A DNA stretch of 36,916 nucleotides from JAZGER01 sp036480335. Its GTDB lineage: Bacteria; Pseudomonadota; Gammaproteobacteria; DSM-19610. Shown one piece after another: positions 24,255-31,870 of the stretch (its first letter is position 1; each line of letters opens with the position of its first letter). Made by a program: the position numbers and the translations under genes. The stretch spans positions 1 through 36,916 of the forward strand of contig JAZGGH010000113.1 in NCBI GenBank assembly GCA_036480335.1, given 5' to 3'. The notes beneath the pieces are model-generated. The model ran no database searches. It was not told the origin of the DNA and saw only the letters and a program-made list of their open reading frames with translations.

Positions 24255-24899
24255 ATGGAAAATCGAAACTTCTCATTTCTTGATACGCTCATTATAAATG
24301 CAGACCAGGCAATTAGAACACTAGTGGGTAAACCGCTGGCAACCGAACGTCCTAACCCGACTGATCCTCTCCCCGAAACCGAGCTTTCAGCGCAGGAACA
24401 GGATCTCTCGGCACGCCTGATGCGGGTCAATCATGCGGGTGAAGTGGCTGCACAGGCGTTATATCAGGGCCAGGCGATCACTGCACGACTAACCGATGTA
24501 CGCTCTGCCATGGAAAGAGCTGCACGGGAAGAAAATGATCATCTGGTCTGGTGCCAGCAACGGATAACCGAACTGGACAGTCATGTCAGCTATGCCAACC
24601 CTCTTTGGTATGCAGGCTCTTTTGCGATTGGTGCAGCCGCTGGATTGGCGGGTGACAAATGGAGTCTGGGCTTTGTTGTTGAAACCGAACGCCAGGTTAC
24701 TGAACATCTGGATACGCATCTGCACCAGTTATCTCTGAACGACACTCGCAGCCGGGCAATCATTGAGCAAATGAAAACAGATGAACAAAATCACGGAGAA
24801 ACGGCCAAAACTGCCGGCGGTGCTGAACTGCCTGGCATGATTAAATCCATGATGAAAATGACATCAAAAATCATGACATCGGTGGCGTATCGCTTCTGA
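24255..24899 (+). CDS. coq7: Demethoxyubiquinone hydroxylase Coq7
   Basis: A 214-residue carboxylate-bridged diiron monooxygenase that adds the C6 hydroxyl in ubiquinone synthesis, acting at the inner membrane face. Ligand motifs are visible in order: RVNHAGEVAAQALYQGQ (Glu), AREENDHLVWC (ExxH), VVETERQVTEHLDTHL (Glu) and KTDEQNHGETAKTAGG (ExxH). A hydrophobic, glycine-rich segment SFAIGAAAGLAGDKWSLGFV suits membrane association. The frame stays open upstream to 24183, but that would overlap the divergent ferredoxin gene; the ATG at 24255 gives the family's usual MENRNFSFLD start. It marks an aerobic, ubiquinone-making proteobacterium. Confidence 0.95.
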   Translation: MENRNFSFLDTLIINADQAIRTLVGKPLATERPNPTDPLPETELSAQEQDLSARLMRVNHAGEVAAQALYQGQAITARLTDVRSAMERAAREENDHLVWCQQRITELDSHVSYANPLWYAGSFAIGAAAGLAGDKWSLGFVVETERQVTEHLDTHLHQLSLNDTRSRAIIEQMKTDEQNHGETAKTAGGAELPGMIKSMMKMTSKIMTSVAYRF

Positions 24900-24927
24900 G
24901 GATGCATGGCGATAAAACCGCTATGGC

Positions 24928-25062
24928 TAGCCGCGTGTTGAAAAAGTCTCAGGCGAGCGCGAGACAAGGCAAATTTGGCGAAAAAGCGCAGCAGTACATG
25001 AGTACTTTGAGCTGATTTTAACGCAGGATTGTGCCGCATGAGGGTTTTTCTACAGCCTGTTA
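24928..25062. mobile_element. MITE copy A (degenerate left end)
   Basis: A 131-bp element (24930-25060) flanked by TA. Its right end reads TTTTTCTACAGCCTGT and its interior matches copy B at 29155-29295 in inverted orientation (shared GTCTCAGGCGAGCGC, GCAGTACATGAG, ACGCAGGATTGTGCC and others). The left end keeps TGTTGAAAA, but the outer six bases are GCCGCG instead of ACAGGC, so it is probably immobile. About ten bases of the interior are absent relative to copy B. It fills the convergent gap between coq7 and gspN. Confidence 0.85.
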
Positions 25063-25070
25063 GACAGAAT

Positions 25071-25832
25071 TTACTGCATCAGGCTATAAATATTATCCGA
25101 ATAATCCAGGTGGTAGGCGCCATCGTGAAATTCCGCAAAGGCGCCCAATGTAGCGTCAATATCTTCGGTTGCTTCACCTTCAGTACGAATGACCATATTG
25201 AGGGTAAAACCACCTTCAGTAGAGATCTCAAGTGGCGCATCAATCAAAACGTTCCCGCCCTCGGATGTCAGCGTGCCCATCATCATCTCGCCTTCCTGGC
25301 TAACTTGCAGGTGCGCTTCACCCAAATCCATTTCCATTGGTGACAGAACTCTAGCCTCACGCCATTCTATATCCCCTGCGATCATCGGCAATGAAGCCTC
25401 TGTAGAAAAATCCAGACGATCTATATCGAGATTCAAAACACCTTCTGCCTCAACAGGCATTTGCATCACTTCAAGCAGAGACGCCAGATCAATCTCTCCC
25501 TGCAGGTCAGTAATGCAGGGCTGCTTATTCCATTTCACTCCGGCATTCACTGACAGTGGCTGCCCATGCCATAAGCCATTCACTGCATAGCCCAAACATC
25601 CCTTAAGCAGGGTTAACGGGTTCAGTTTCCAGTCAACCTGTTCAAGTTGCTGCTGGTTATACACCACTTGATCAGCATGACCACTCCAGAAACCACCCTT
25701 CGCACCCATCAGCTGCAATCCGGGAACTTGCTGTTGCAAGCGTGAAATCACCCAGCTTGCCGGGACCTGAGCAGCCACGAATATCACATAAGCAACAATG
25801 CCAATGACAGCGCCAATCCATGCTTTTCTCAT
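25071..25832 (-). CDS. gspN: Type II secretion system protein N
   Basis: A 253-residue inner-membrane protein with one N-terminal transmembrane helix (AVIGIVAYVIFVAAQVPASW, residues 8-27) and a periplasmic beta-rich domain containing LMGAKGGFWSGHADQV, the GxWxG-type motif of GspN. GspN is an accessory of the inner-membrane platform, absent from some T2SS. It overlaps gspM by four bases (ATGA) and is the last gene of the operon; MITE copy A begins about ten bases after its stop. Confidence 0.88.
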   Translation of the reverse strand: MRKAWIGAVIGIVAYVIFVAAQVPASWVISRLQQQVPGLQLMGAKGGFWSGHADQVVYNQQQLEQVDWKLNPLTLLKGCLGYAVNGLWHGQPLSVNAGVKWNKQPCITDLQGEIDLASLLEVMQMPVEAEGVLNLDIDRLDFSTEASLPMIAGDIEWREARVLSPMEMDLGEAHLQVSQEGEMMMGTLTSEGGNVLIDAPLEISTEGGFTLNMVIRTEGEATEDIDATLGAFAEFHDGAYHLDYSDNIYSLMQ

Positions 25833-26317
25833 TCTTCTGCATCCAGTAAGATAATTCGGGCATTGACACTGCCAGGCGCCTGCGGTTCGATTGAGACATT
25901 GCTGGTTTCTATCTGGTAACTGCGCGTCAGATTACCTAGCCAGACAATCATCTTGTCGAAATCAGCCTGCTCAAACCAGATCTTCACGCCTTTATTGCCA
26001 TCAGGCTCAATCCGCTTGATCTGCTGGCCAAGACCGCTGCTGCGTGCAGATTCATCAACGACGGACAATAATGAACGTCCGCCCAGGCCCTGGCCACCAC
26101 TTGCTGTGGCACCGCGCAATGTCCTCACTTCGGCAACAGCAGTACGCATCCATTGCAGGTTTTCTTCCTGGCTTACAACGTTTTCCTTGAGTGACTGGTA
26201 CTTACTTAACATTGGCGACAGAAATAACGAATACAATAAAAACAGCGCAACAAAAACTGCGGCGGCGATCACCATCATTCGCTCACGCTGTTCCAGCTCC
26301 TTAAACCAGTCCTTCAT
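25829..26317 (-). CDS. gspM: Type II secretion system protein M
   Basis: A 162-residue bitopic inner-membrane protein that pairs with GspL in the T2SS assembly platform. A short cytoplasmic start MKDWFKELEQRERMM is followed by one transmembrane helix (VIAAAVFVALFLLYSLFL, residues 16-33), a coiled-coil stretch and a small ferredoxin-like periplasmic domain with GLGQQIKRIEPDGNKGVKIW. It overlaps gspL and gspN by four bases on either side, indicating coupled translation. Confidence 0.92.
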   Translation of the reverse strand: MKDWFKELEQRERMMVIAAAVFVALFLLYSLFLSPMLSKYQSLKENVVSQEENLQWMRTAVAEVRTLRGATASGGQGLGGRSLLSVVDESARSSGLGQQIKRIEPDGNKGVKIWFEQADFDKMIVWLGNLTRSYQIETSNVSIEPQAPGSVNARIILLDAEE

Positions 26318-27516
26318 GACTTAGCTCCCTCTATGCGGACACGGCTTTTGACTTTTTGCCCTGCTTCAGTGGTCGCTGACAAGATTTCAGCCTTCAATTG
26401 ACCACTCTCCATCAGGGACTGTTTCAGTGTATCCAGCAACTGCAAATTGTCAGCCATTAATTCCAGATCAAGGCGGCCATCACGAAAACTGGCACCATTG
26501 ATAGTGACCCCGGGTGTATTGCGAAGAACCTCACCCATTTCTCCAATCAGCATCATAAAACTGGTGTGACTGGTACCCGCCTGCCTACGCATGGCAGTCA
26601 GTTTTTGCTCCATTTGCGAACGCGGATTAACAATTCGCTTTGCATCAGGAAAAGCATCCCGATATAGCTGCTCCATCATCACAGTCATCGACGCCTGACG
26701 TTTTGAGAGTTTTGAATACTCTACCCCCATCGATACCAGCCCTGTTAACAGGCCCGCCAACAGTAGGGCAGCCGTCGCTTTCCAGGGAGTCAGTAACGCA
26801 CGAATATTCTCTTTCTGACTATATTGCCCCTGCAATAGATTAATCGAACGGGTTGTTTCAAGCCCTTTTGATAACAGCGGTAAAACCGTCTGTTCGTCAG
26901 ACTCATCCATCACCGCATCGATAATACCCAGATCAACTACCGTGTTGCCGTACACCCTGACCTGCTCGGGTGCATCTTCACGCCCGGCATACAGCTCAAA
27001 AAACATCATCACATTGTTTGTATCCGTCACAGAACCCGCATATTCACCACTGCGGATAATCGCTCTGTCATCTTCAATCAACAAGCTCCAGGCATCTTCA
27101 TGCAATGGAATCGCTTGTGTTTCTGTGATCATAAGCTCCGGTTTCAGATGATTTTCCCTGAGCATTTCAAACCAGACATCCATCTGCTTTCTGTCAACAA
27201 TGGCGACAGGATAGCGGTTGTCATCCTGCATCTGGCCGACCGAAAAATGCAGAGCATCGACGTCCTGCGCCAACTGTTCCTCAAGCACATACGGCACAGC
27301 CTGCAATACTTTCTGCCGGTTACGCCCTGGCACCACTGCCTCCATCAGGCGAATATCTTCTGCTGGCACCACGACTATCACCTTGCGCGGGCGATGTCCG
27401 ACATCCGGCAAGGGGCCAGTCTGTACGCCAGCAGGCGTCTGCCCGAACTCATCCAGTATGAGCCAGTCACGTATACCGGCATCGCTGTTCAATCTGATCA
27501 ATAATGTGTCAGACAT
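26314..27516 (-). CDS. gspL: Type II secretion system protein L
   Basis: A 400-residue inner-membrane protein that couples the cytoplasmic ATPase GspE to the pseudopilus. Residues 1-240 are the actin-like cytoplasmic domain (MSDTLLIRLNSDAGIRDWLI, then ILDEFGQ and the VVVPAEDIRLMEAVVPGRNR segment). One transmembrane helix lies near 247-266 (ATAALLLAGLLTGLVSMGV). The periplasmic ferredoxin-like domain ends LKQSLMESGQLKAEILSATT. Start 74 bp after gspK. GspE itself is not encoded in this window. Confidence 0.93.
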   Translation of the reverse strand: MSDTLLIRLNSDAGIRDWLILDEFGQTPAGVQTGPLPDVGHRPRKVIVVVPAEDIRLMEAVVPGRNRQKVLQAVPYVLEEQLAQDVDALHFSVGQMQDDNRYPVAIVDRKQMDVWFEMLRENHLKPELMITETQAIPLHEDAWSLLIEDDRAIIRSGEYAGSVTDTNNVMMFFELYAGREDAPEQVRVYGNTVVDLGIIDAVMDESDEQTVLPLLSKGLETTRSINLLQGQYSQKENIRALLTPWKATAALLLAGLLTGLVSMGVEYSKLSKRQASMTVMMEQLYRDAFPDAKRIVNPRSQMEQKLTAMRRQAGTSHTSFMMLIGEMGEVLRNTPGVTINGASFRDGRLDLELMADNLQLLDTLKQSLMESGQLKAEILSATTEAGQKVKSRVRIEGAKS

Positions 27517-27590
27517 TATGCTGTTTCCTGCTATTGTTATGTTTCATCTATACCCTGTCGGTACTATACCCTGTATAACGGCACCCGGAA

Positions 27591-28550
27591 TTAATTCATT
27601 GGCTCCCGCAAAACCCATTCTCGACTCACCACTCGAATATCACTGCTTGCAGTCCGTTGTATCTTGCTCGTCATTTCAGCTCTCGCCTGTCCAACAGCGG
27701 CAACGCCCAGCAATCTGAACCAGAAACTGTCAACGGTAACCATATCCGCATTAATCCCAGTTGCATTGGGCTGACTGAGAAAACCCGCCGTATCAGCATA
27801 GCCAGTCTGTCCACGCGCATTAATCAGTGCTTCTGCATCGGCTACGCTCAGTGCTGCACCCAATGCCTGCAACACTTCGGCAGGCGCCGTATTGACGTTT
27901 ATCGGGCTGAATTCCGGCAAAACACAGACAAAGGGTTGTAATTTTTCGACTATATTATGATCAAAACCCTTGATCAACAACAGTTCGGTGATATTCACCA
28001 GGTACTGGTTGGACGCCCGATAGGTGGGATCTCTACTCAAATACTCGCTGTCTTCCGCACCACCGGGAAATTTCGGCTCAATATTTTCATCTATCCAGTC
28101 TATCAACGCATCAACGAGATCCTGATTCAGATTCAGATTGATTAGCAAGCGCCTGAAGTAATCGACAGACAGGATATGTTCTGCATTGTTAGAACTGTCA
28201 TAAAGATTATTCAGATTAAAACGCCCCTGAAGATCTACCAGCTTGCCGCTGATACTGCCGCCTTCAACGCTAGATACTGGCGCTGTTGTGGCCCAGTCTT
28301 CTTCCAGCGTATCGATGGTTGAATTTGCTGCGTCACGAATCAAAATGACCTGCGCCCAGCTCTCAGCCGCTTCAACAAAACTGCGCGCCTGCTCATGATG
28401 CAGAAAATTTCCTGTGCGGCGGATATCAATTTGCTGGCGATTTGCCATGCTCACCGCAGCAATGGTTGCCAGCGAGACCATGAGTATAGCGGTTATCAGG
28501 GCAACGCCTTTCTGCCGTCGGTATGAATTTCTCATCGGATTAATACTCAT
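27591..28550 (-). CDS. gspK: Type II secretion minor pseudopilin K
   Basis: A 319-residue minor pseudopilin that caps the pseudopilus tip with GspI and GspJ. The class III leader is MSINPMRNSYRRQKG, with cleavage expected before VALITAILMVSLATIAAVSM. The residue at +5 is not Glu, as is normal for GspK. The large alpha domain follows, with LQGRFNLNNLYDSS near residue 105 and VNVNTAPAEVLQALG-like INVNTAPAEVLQALG near 215. Nine bases separate it from the gspJ stop. Confidence 0.94.
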   Translation of the reverse strand: MSINPMRNSYRRQKGVALITAILMVSLATIAAVSMANRQQIDIRRTGNFLHHEQARSFVEAAESWAQVILIRDAANSTIDTLEEDWATTAPVSSVEGGSISGKLVDLQGRFNLNNLYDSSNNAEHILSVDYFRRLLINLNLNQDLVDALIDWIDENIEPKFPGGAEDSEYLSRDPTYRASNQYLVNITELLLIKGFDHNIVEKLQPFVCVLPEFSPINVNTAPAEVLQALGAALSVADAEALINARGQTGYADTAGFLSQPNATGINADMVTVDSFWFRLLGVAAVGQARAEMTSKIQRTASSDIRVVSREWVLREPMN

Positions 28551-28559
28551 AATGGCGCA

Positions 28560-29177
28560 TTAACTATCAGGCATCCTGAAATACCAGTTCAATTCACCCA
28601 ACTCAGCCGTGGTCAATCGGACATCCACTGCTTTTGGCAAATCAGCGGTGGATGATGCGCCCAACGTACTCGAAGGTGGCCAGCTGGAAACCCATTGATC
28701 TGCTGGCGTCAGGTAACGCACCTCAAAGGCTTCAACATCCTTGAGTAAAGATGCCTTGTCCGCTTCACTGTCCGGCATTTGATCCAGCACCCGCCAGCTT
28801 TCGCGCTGTAACTCACCTTCATCCAGTTTATAGCGCACACGCTGTAATTCACTGCGCAAAAAACCACCTGGATTGACATGCCCGAGATGGGTAAATTCAA
28901 CCCCGTTATAATCGCTATCACCTTTTAATGCCGGCACAACACTGCCATATTGGCCGCGAATCGGACGATTCACCAATTGGCTAAAATCCCGCTCCATAAT
29001 GTGGTAAAGCAGTTGCATGCGTTTCAGTTTATCAGCCTGTTGCGCAGTACCTGCCTGCTGCTTTAACACCTGATTCATGCCGCCATAAGCCATTGCATTG
29101 ATGACTGCAAATATGGCCAGTGCAATCATTAACTCCAGCAGGGTAAACCCTTTAACAGGCTGTTGAAAAACCCTCAT
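28560..29177 (-). CDS. gspJ: Type II secretion minor pseudopilin J, start supplied by a MITE
   Basis: A 205-residue minor pseudopilin of the tip complex. The present start is the ATG at 29177 inside MITE copy B, giving leader MRVFQQPVKG before FTLLELMIALAIFAVINAMA, with the conserved Glu at +5 and a Gly at -1 for prepilin peptidase. Upstream AGGA, also from the element, may be the ribosome site. On the far side of the element the original start is still visible (ATG at 29320, coding M-K-T-A-N-W-H-A). Removing 143 bases restores MKTANWHAKGFTLLE in frame. Body of the protein (NRPIRGQYG, FLRSELQRVRY) is GspJ-like and intact. Whether the new leader works as well is unknown. Confidence 0.9.
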   Translation of the reverse strand: MRVFQQPVKGFTLLELMIALAIFAVINAMAYGGMNQVLKQQAGTAQQADKLKRMQLLYHIMERDFSQLVNRPIRGQYGSVVPALKGDSDYNGVEFTHLGHVNPGGFLRSELQRVRYKLDEGELQRESWRVLDQMPDSEADKASLLKDVEAFEVRYLTPADQWVSSWPPSSTLGASSTADLPKAVDVRLTTAELGELNWYFRMPDS

Positions 29178-29297
29178 GCGGCACAATCCTGCGTTAAAAA
29201 TCGGCTCAAAATGCTCATGTACTGCGTGTACACTGCGCTTTTTTCGCCAATTTTTGCCTTGTCTTGCGCTCGCCTGAGACTTTTCAACAGCCTGTTA
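29153..29297. mobile_element. MITE copy B inserted in gspJ codon 8
   Basis: A 141-bp element (29155-29295) with perfect terminal inverted repeats of 15 bases beginning ACAGGCTGTTGAAAA, flanked on both sides by TA, the target duplication of IS630/Tc1-mariner-type transposases. It encodes no transposase. On the gspJ strand it contributes an open frame continuing from the old gspJ start and then an ATGA at 29177-29174, where the old frame stops and the new gspJ starts. Copy A lies inverted at 24930-25060. Confidence 0.9.
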
Positions 29298-29316
29298 GCA
29301 TGCCAGTTAGCTGTCT

Positions 29317-29706
29317 TCATGTGGGGTTTGCCACAAATCCCGACAAGCGGGAAACCGGCTCATCGTGCTCCACTCCGTCGACCGGAAAAATATCGATATC
29401 CAGGCGGCGCAAATTTTCTTCTGCCGTCTGTGTAACCTGCATAACCCAGCGCCATTCTCGTCCGGCATAATCCAGCGTGTCTTTTTTCTGCCCAATAGAT
29501 GGCCATGCCTGGTTTACCTGCATTTGCACCAGTTGATTACGAGCAATCCACTCGGCCACGGTACGGTCACGTAAATACGCCTGATTACTGGTATAACTGC
29601 CTGCAGATTTGATCAATGCAGCCATTGCCAGCGATAGCACAACCAGCGACACCAGAATTTCCAACAGGGTAAAGCCTGCTGATCTAGTTGTAGCACTAGT
29701 CATCAT
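29317..29706 (-). CDS. gspI: Type II secretion minor pseudopilin I
   Basis: A 129-residue minor pseudopilin that starts tip-complex assembly. Leader MMTSATTRSAG, cleavage before FTLLEILVSLVVLSLAMAAL, with Glu at +5. Conserved RNQLVQMQVNQAWP lies near residue 57 and REWRWVMQVTQTAEENLRRL near 83. The frame is open to a GTG at 29715; I choose the ATG at 29706, overlapping the gspH stop, as the more usual start. Its TGA (29319-29317) overlaps the ancestral gspJ ATG by four bases. Confidence 0.92.
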   Translation of the reverse strand: MMTSATTRSAGFTLLEILVSLVVLSLAMAALIKSAGSYTSNQAYLRDRTVAEWIARNQLVQMQVNQAWPSIGQKKDTLDYAGREWRWVMQVTQTAEENLRRLDIDIFPVDGVEHDEPVSRLSGFVANPT

Positions 29707-30301
29707 CTTTATCACTGGTCAGTTCCATTTCGCCCATCAGGGATACATCAATCGTGTATTTACGCTCGGTCTCCCTGGCTGCAAAAGTTAGCTGAAAAGG
29801 TGTCACTTCGCCACTGGACAACAGAAAAACCTGCGGAGGATCCTGAGGTTCTTCATCTTCCTCACCTTCCTCATCGGATGCATCATCATCCTGCAGGATG
29901 GACAGCGGAGAATCTTCCATTTCCAACTTCAGTTTGATTCCGGTTGGTAGTGTTCGCAAACGTAACTGCTCATCATCCTGCAATGCCAGCCATTTCCTGT
30001 CCCGCAGCAGGAAATACTCATATTCCTCATCACCAATTCGAATAGCCATTTGTTCTGAGCGCAGGATGGCTTCACTGCTTGCCAGCTCCAGCAGAGCCAT
30101 AAAACGCTGCGCTTCCTGCTTCAATTCATCTGCACGCCGATCGCCACCGCCAATAGACAGCGTCGCGAATGACATAATGATGCCGATGATGACAACCACA
30201 ACCATCAATTCAAGCAGGGTAAAACCTGCCTGTTGTCGAGCGGGTAAAAATGCAAACAGCCTGCTTCGGGCAGGCTGTTGTTGCGATAGCTTCATCTGCA
30301 T
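29696..30301 (-). CDS. gspH: Type II secretion minor pseudopilin H, long leader and acidic insert
   Basis: A 201-residue minor pseudopilin. The mature helix FTLLELMVVVVIIGIIMSFA begins after Gly26, so the leader (MQMKLSQQQPARSRLFAFLP and then ARQQAG) is 26 residues, against roughly 6-12 in most relatives. No closer start codon is in frame. Part of the leader is coded by a 10-bp inverted repeat at 30255-30279. Residues 138-154 are a run of Asp/Glu (DDDASDEEGEEDEE), unlike the gsp neighbours. The rest (RFMALLELASSEAILRSEQM, GIKLKLE) is typical GspH. It lies ten bases after gspG. Confidence 0.88.
   Translation of the reverse strand: MQMKLSQQQPARSRLFAFLPARQQAGFTLLELMVVVVIIGIIMSFATLSIGGGDRRADELKQEAQRFMALLELASSEAILRSEQMAIRIGDEEYEYFLLRDRKWLALQDDEQLRLRTLPTGIKLKLEMEDSPLSILQDDDASDEEGEEDEEPQDPPQVFLLSSGEVTPFQLTFAARETERKYTIDVSLMGEMELTSDKDDD
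30255..30279. repeat. Inverted repeat inside the gspH leader
   Basis: AACAGCCTGC, loop TTCGG, GCAGGCTGTT: a perfect 10-bp stem. The arm CAGGCTGTTG matches the terminal repeat of the nearby MITE, so it may be a relic of its ends, or chance. Confidence 0.6.
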
Positions 30302-30311
30302 TCAGATTCCG

Positions 30312-30725
30312 TTACTGATCCAGCGTCCAGTTACCGATATCATCATCACTGGGAGACCCGTCCGGCCCCAGGGAATACAGATCAACAGAGCCATGTGTTC
30401 CAGGACTCAGAAACTGGTAAGGGTGTTTCCAGGGATCCTTTGGCAGGCGATCAAGATAGCCGCCTTCCTTCCAGTTAGGTGGTTCGGGTGATCCCGGTTT
30501 GTTAACCAGCGCTTCCAGCCCCTGATCGGTGGTCGGATAATTATAATTATCCAGCTTGTAAAGATTCAGTGAAGATTCCAGCGCACGAATATCCTGCCTT
30601 GCTTTGGTTTTGCGTGCCTCTTCGGGCCGACTCATGACTTTAGGCACGAGAGTTGCCGCGAGAATCCCCAGAATAACCACCACAACCATAACTTCGATCA
30701 GTGTGAAGCCACCCGACTTTTTCAT
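30312..30725 (-). CDS. gspG: Type II secretion major pseudopilin G
   Basis: A 137-residue major pseudopilin, the main subunit of the T2SS pseudopilus. The short leader MKKSGG is cleaved before FTLIEVMVVVVILGILAATL, with Glu at +5. PKVMSRPEEARKTKARQDIR and the Ca-binding C-terminus DLYSLGPDGSPSDDDIGNW are standard. I choose the ATG at 30725; the open frame extends to 30827 but the family always starts here. It is the first gsp gene on this transcript: gspC-F are not upstream, thiD lies there on the other strand. Confidence 0.96.
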   Translation of the reverse strand: MKKSGGFTLIEVMVVVVILGILAATLVPKVMSRPEEARKTKARQDIRALESSLNLYKLDNYNYPTTDQGLEALVNKPGSPEPPNWKEGGYLDRLPKDPWKHPYQFLSPGTHGSVDLYSLGPDGSPSDDDIGNWTLDQ

Positions 30726-30800
30726 GTTTCTGCTTCCGTTACTATTCAATATTTTCACCTGGACTGTTTCACCTAATGTAAGAGTCGAAATATTTTGGGC

Positions 30801-30827
30801 AGTATAGCGTAAGAAGCCACTGATCAA
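30801..30827 (-). promoter_or_regulatory. Promoter candidate for the gspG-N operon
   Basis: Minus strand TTGATC (30827-30822), 15 bases, TATACT (30806-30801), preceded by AT-rich repeats of ATTGATTTTT type. It gives a leader of about 70 bases. The spacer is short, so moderate confidence. Confidence 0.45.
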
Positions 30828-31061
30828 TAAAAATCAATAAAAATAATCAAGCTTAATCAATCAGTTCTGTTAGCCTGCCCACCCACTTAAATTTTTGACC
30901 GCTGCAACGCATAAAGATTCGGCCCAAGTAACAAAACCTGAATAGCTACTGATCCAAACTTTTAAGATTATTATGTCAATATATAGAAACCTGTTGCACA
31001 TCTTACACTAGCCATTACAATTCAAACGAAATTTACTGACAATCTGATCAGGCTTAAAATA
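30828..31061 (+). promoter_or_regulatory. gspG-thiD divergent spacer with thiD promoter
   Basis: TTGCAC (30994-30999), 16 bases, TACAAT (31016-31021) is a good sigma-70 promoter for thiD, with a leader of about 34 bases. No TPP riboswitch elements are present. The remaining bases are AT-rich and hold nothing recognisable. Confidence 0.55.
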
Positions 31062-31865
31062 TTGACTAAACAATCTCCCGAAGTCCCCGTTGTCATGGTT
31101 TTTTCTGGCAATGACCCCAGTGGCGGTGCCGGTGTTCAGGCAGATATCGAAGCCATCAGCAGCCATGGCTGCCATACCACACCGGTACTCACTTCCCTGA
31201 CCATTCAGGATACTCAGGATATTCTCGGCTACACCCCTCTCGACCTGGCTCTAATTGTTGAGCAGGCACGCGCAGTACTCGAAGACATTCCCGTAAACGC
31301 CATCAAGATCGGCTTTCTCGGTAGCAGCGAAGCCGTTGAAGCCATCCACACTATTCTGACCGATTACCCAGATATCCCAGTTGTGCTGGATCCTGTTCTG
31401 GCCACCGGCAATGGTACCGTACTCACAGACGATGATGTCATCGAGGCGGTTATCGGACTACTCCTGCCTCAAACCACCATACTCACCCCTAACAGTCTGG
31501 AAGCCCGCACACTGGCACCGGAGGCGGATAGTCTGGATGCCTGCGCCATTGCCCTGCAGGAACATGGCTGTGAGTTTATTCTGATTACCGGCACCCATGA
31601 ACAGACGCCAGAGGTTGTCAACACACTCTATACTAATCGACGTGTGATGGAGCGCTTTCACTGGGAAAGGCTGGAACACAGTTATCACGGCTCTGGCTGT
31701 ACTCTCGCCTCCAGCATCGCCGGACTATTAGCACAGGGAATGGAACCATTTTCTGCTGTCCATGAAGCTCAGGAATACACCTGGCAGGCATTGAAACATG
31801 CCTATCGGCCCGGCATGGGCCAACATATTCCCAACCGGCTTTTCTGGGCCAGGGGCGAGGATTAG
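31062..31865 (+). CDS. thiD: Hydroxymethylpyrimidine / phosphomethylpyrimidine kinase
   Basis: A 267-residue ribokinase-fold enzyme making HMP-pyrophosphate for thiamine synthesis. It has VMVFSGNDPSGGAGVQADIE near residue 11 (substrate site), the HGCHTTPVLTSLTIQDT segment near 35, VLDPVLATGNGTVLTDD near 107, and the anion-hole/catalytic HSYHGSGCTLASSIAG near 205. I use the TTG at 31062 (AGG nine bases before); the first ATG at 31095 would cut off the first beta strand. It runs into thiE with a five-base gap. Confidence 0.9.
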   Translation: MTKQSPEVPVVMVFSGNDPSGGAGVQADIEAISSHGCHTTPVLTSLTIQDTQDILGYTPLDLALIVEQARAVLEDIPVNAIKIGFLGSSEAVEAIHTILTDYPDIPVVLDPVLATGNGTVLTDDDVIEAVIGLLLPQTTILTPNSLEARTLAPEADSLDACAIALQEHGCEFILITGTHEQTPEVVNTLYTNRRVMERFHWERLEHSYHGSGCTLASSIAGLLAQGMEPFSAVHEAQEYTWQALKHAYRPGMGQHIPNRLFWARGED

Positions 31866-31870
31866 CCTTC

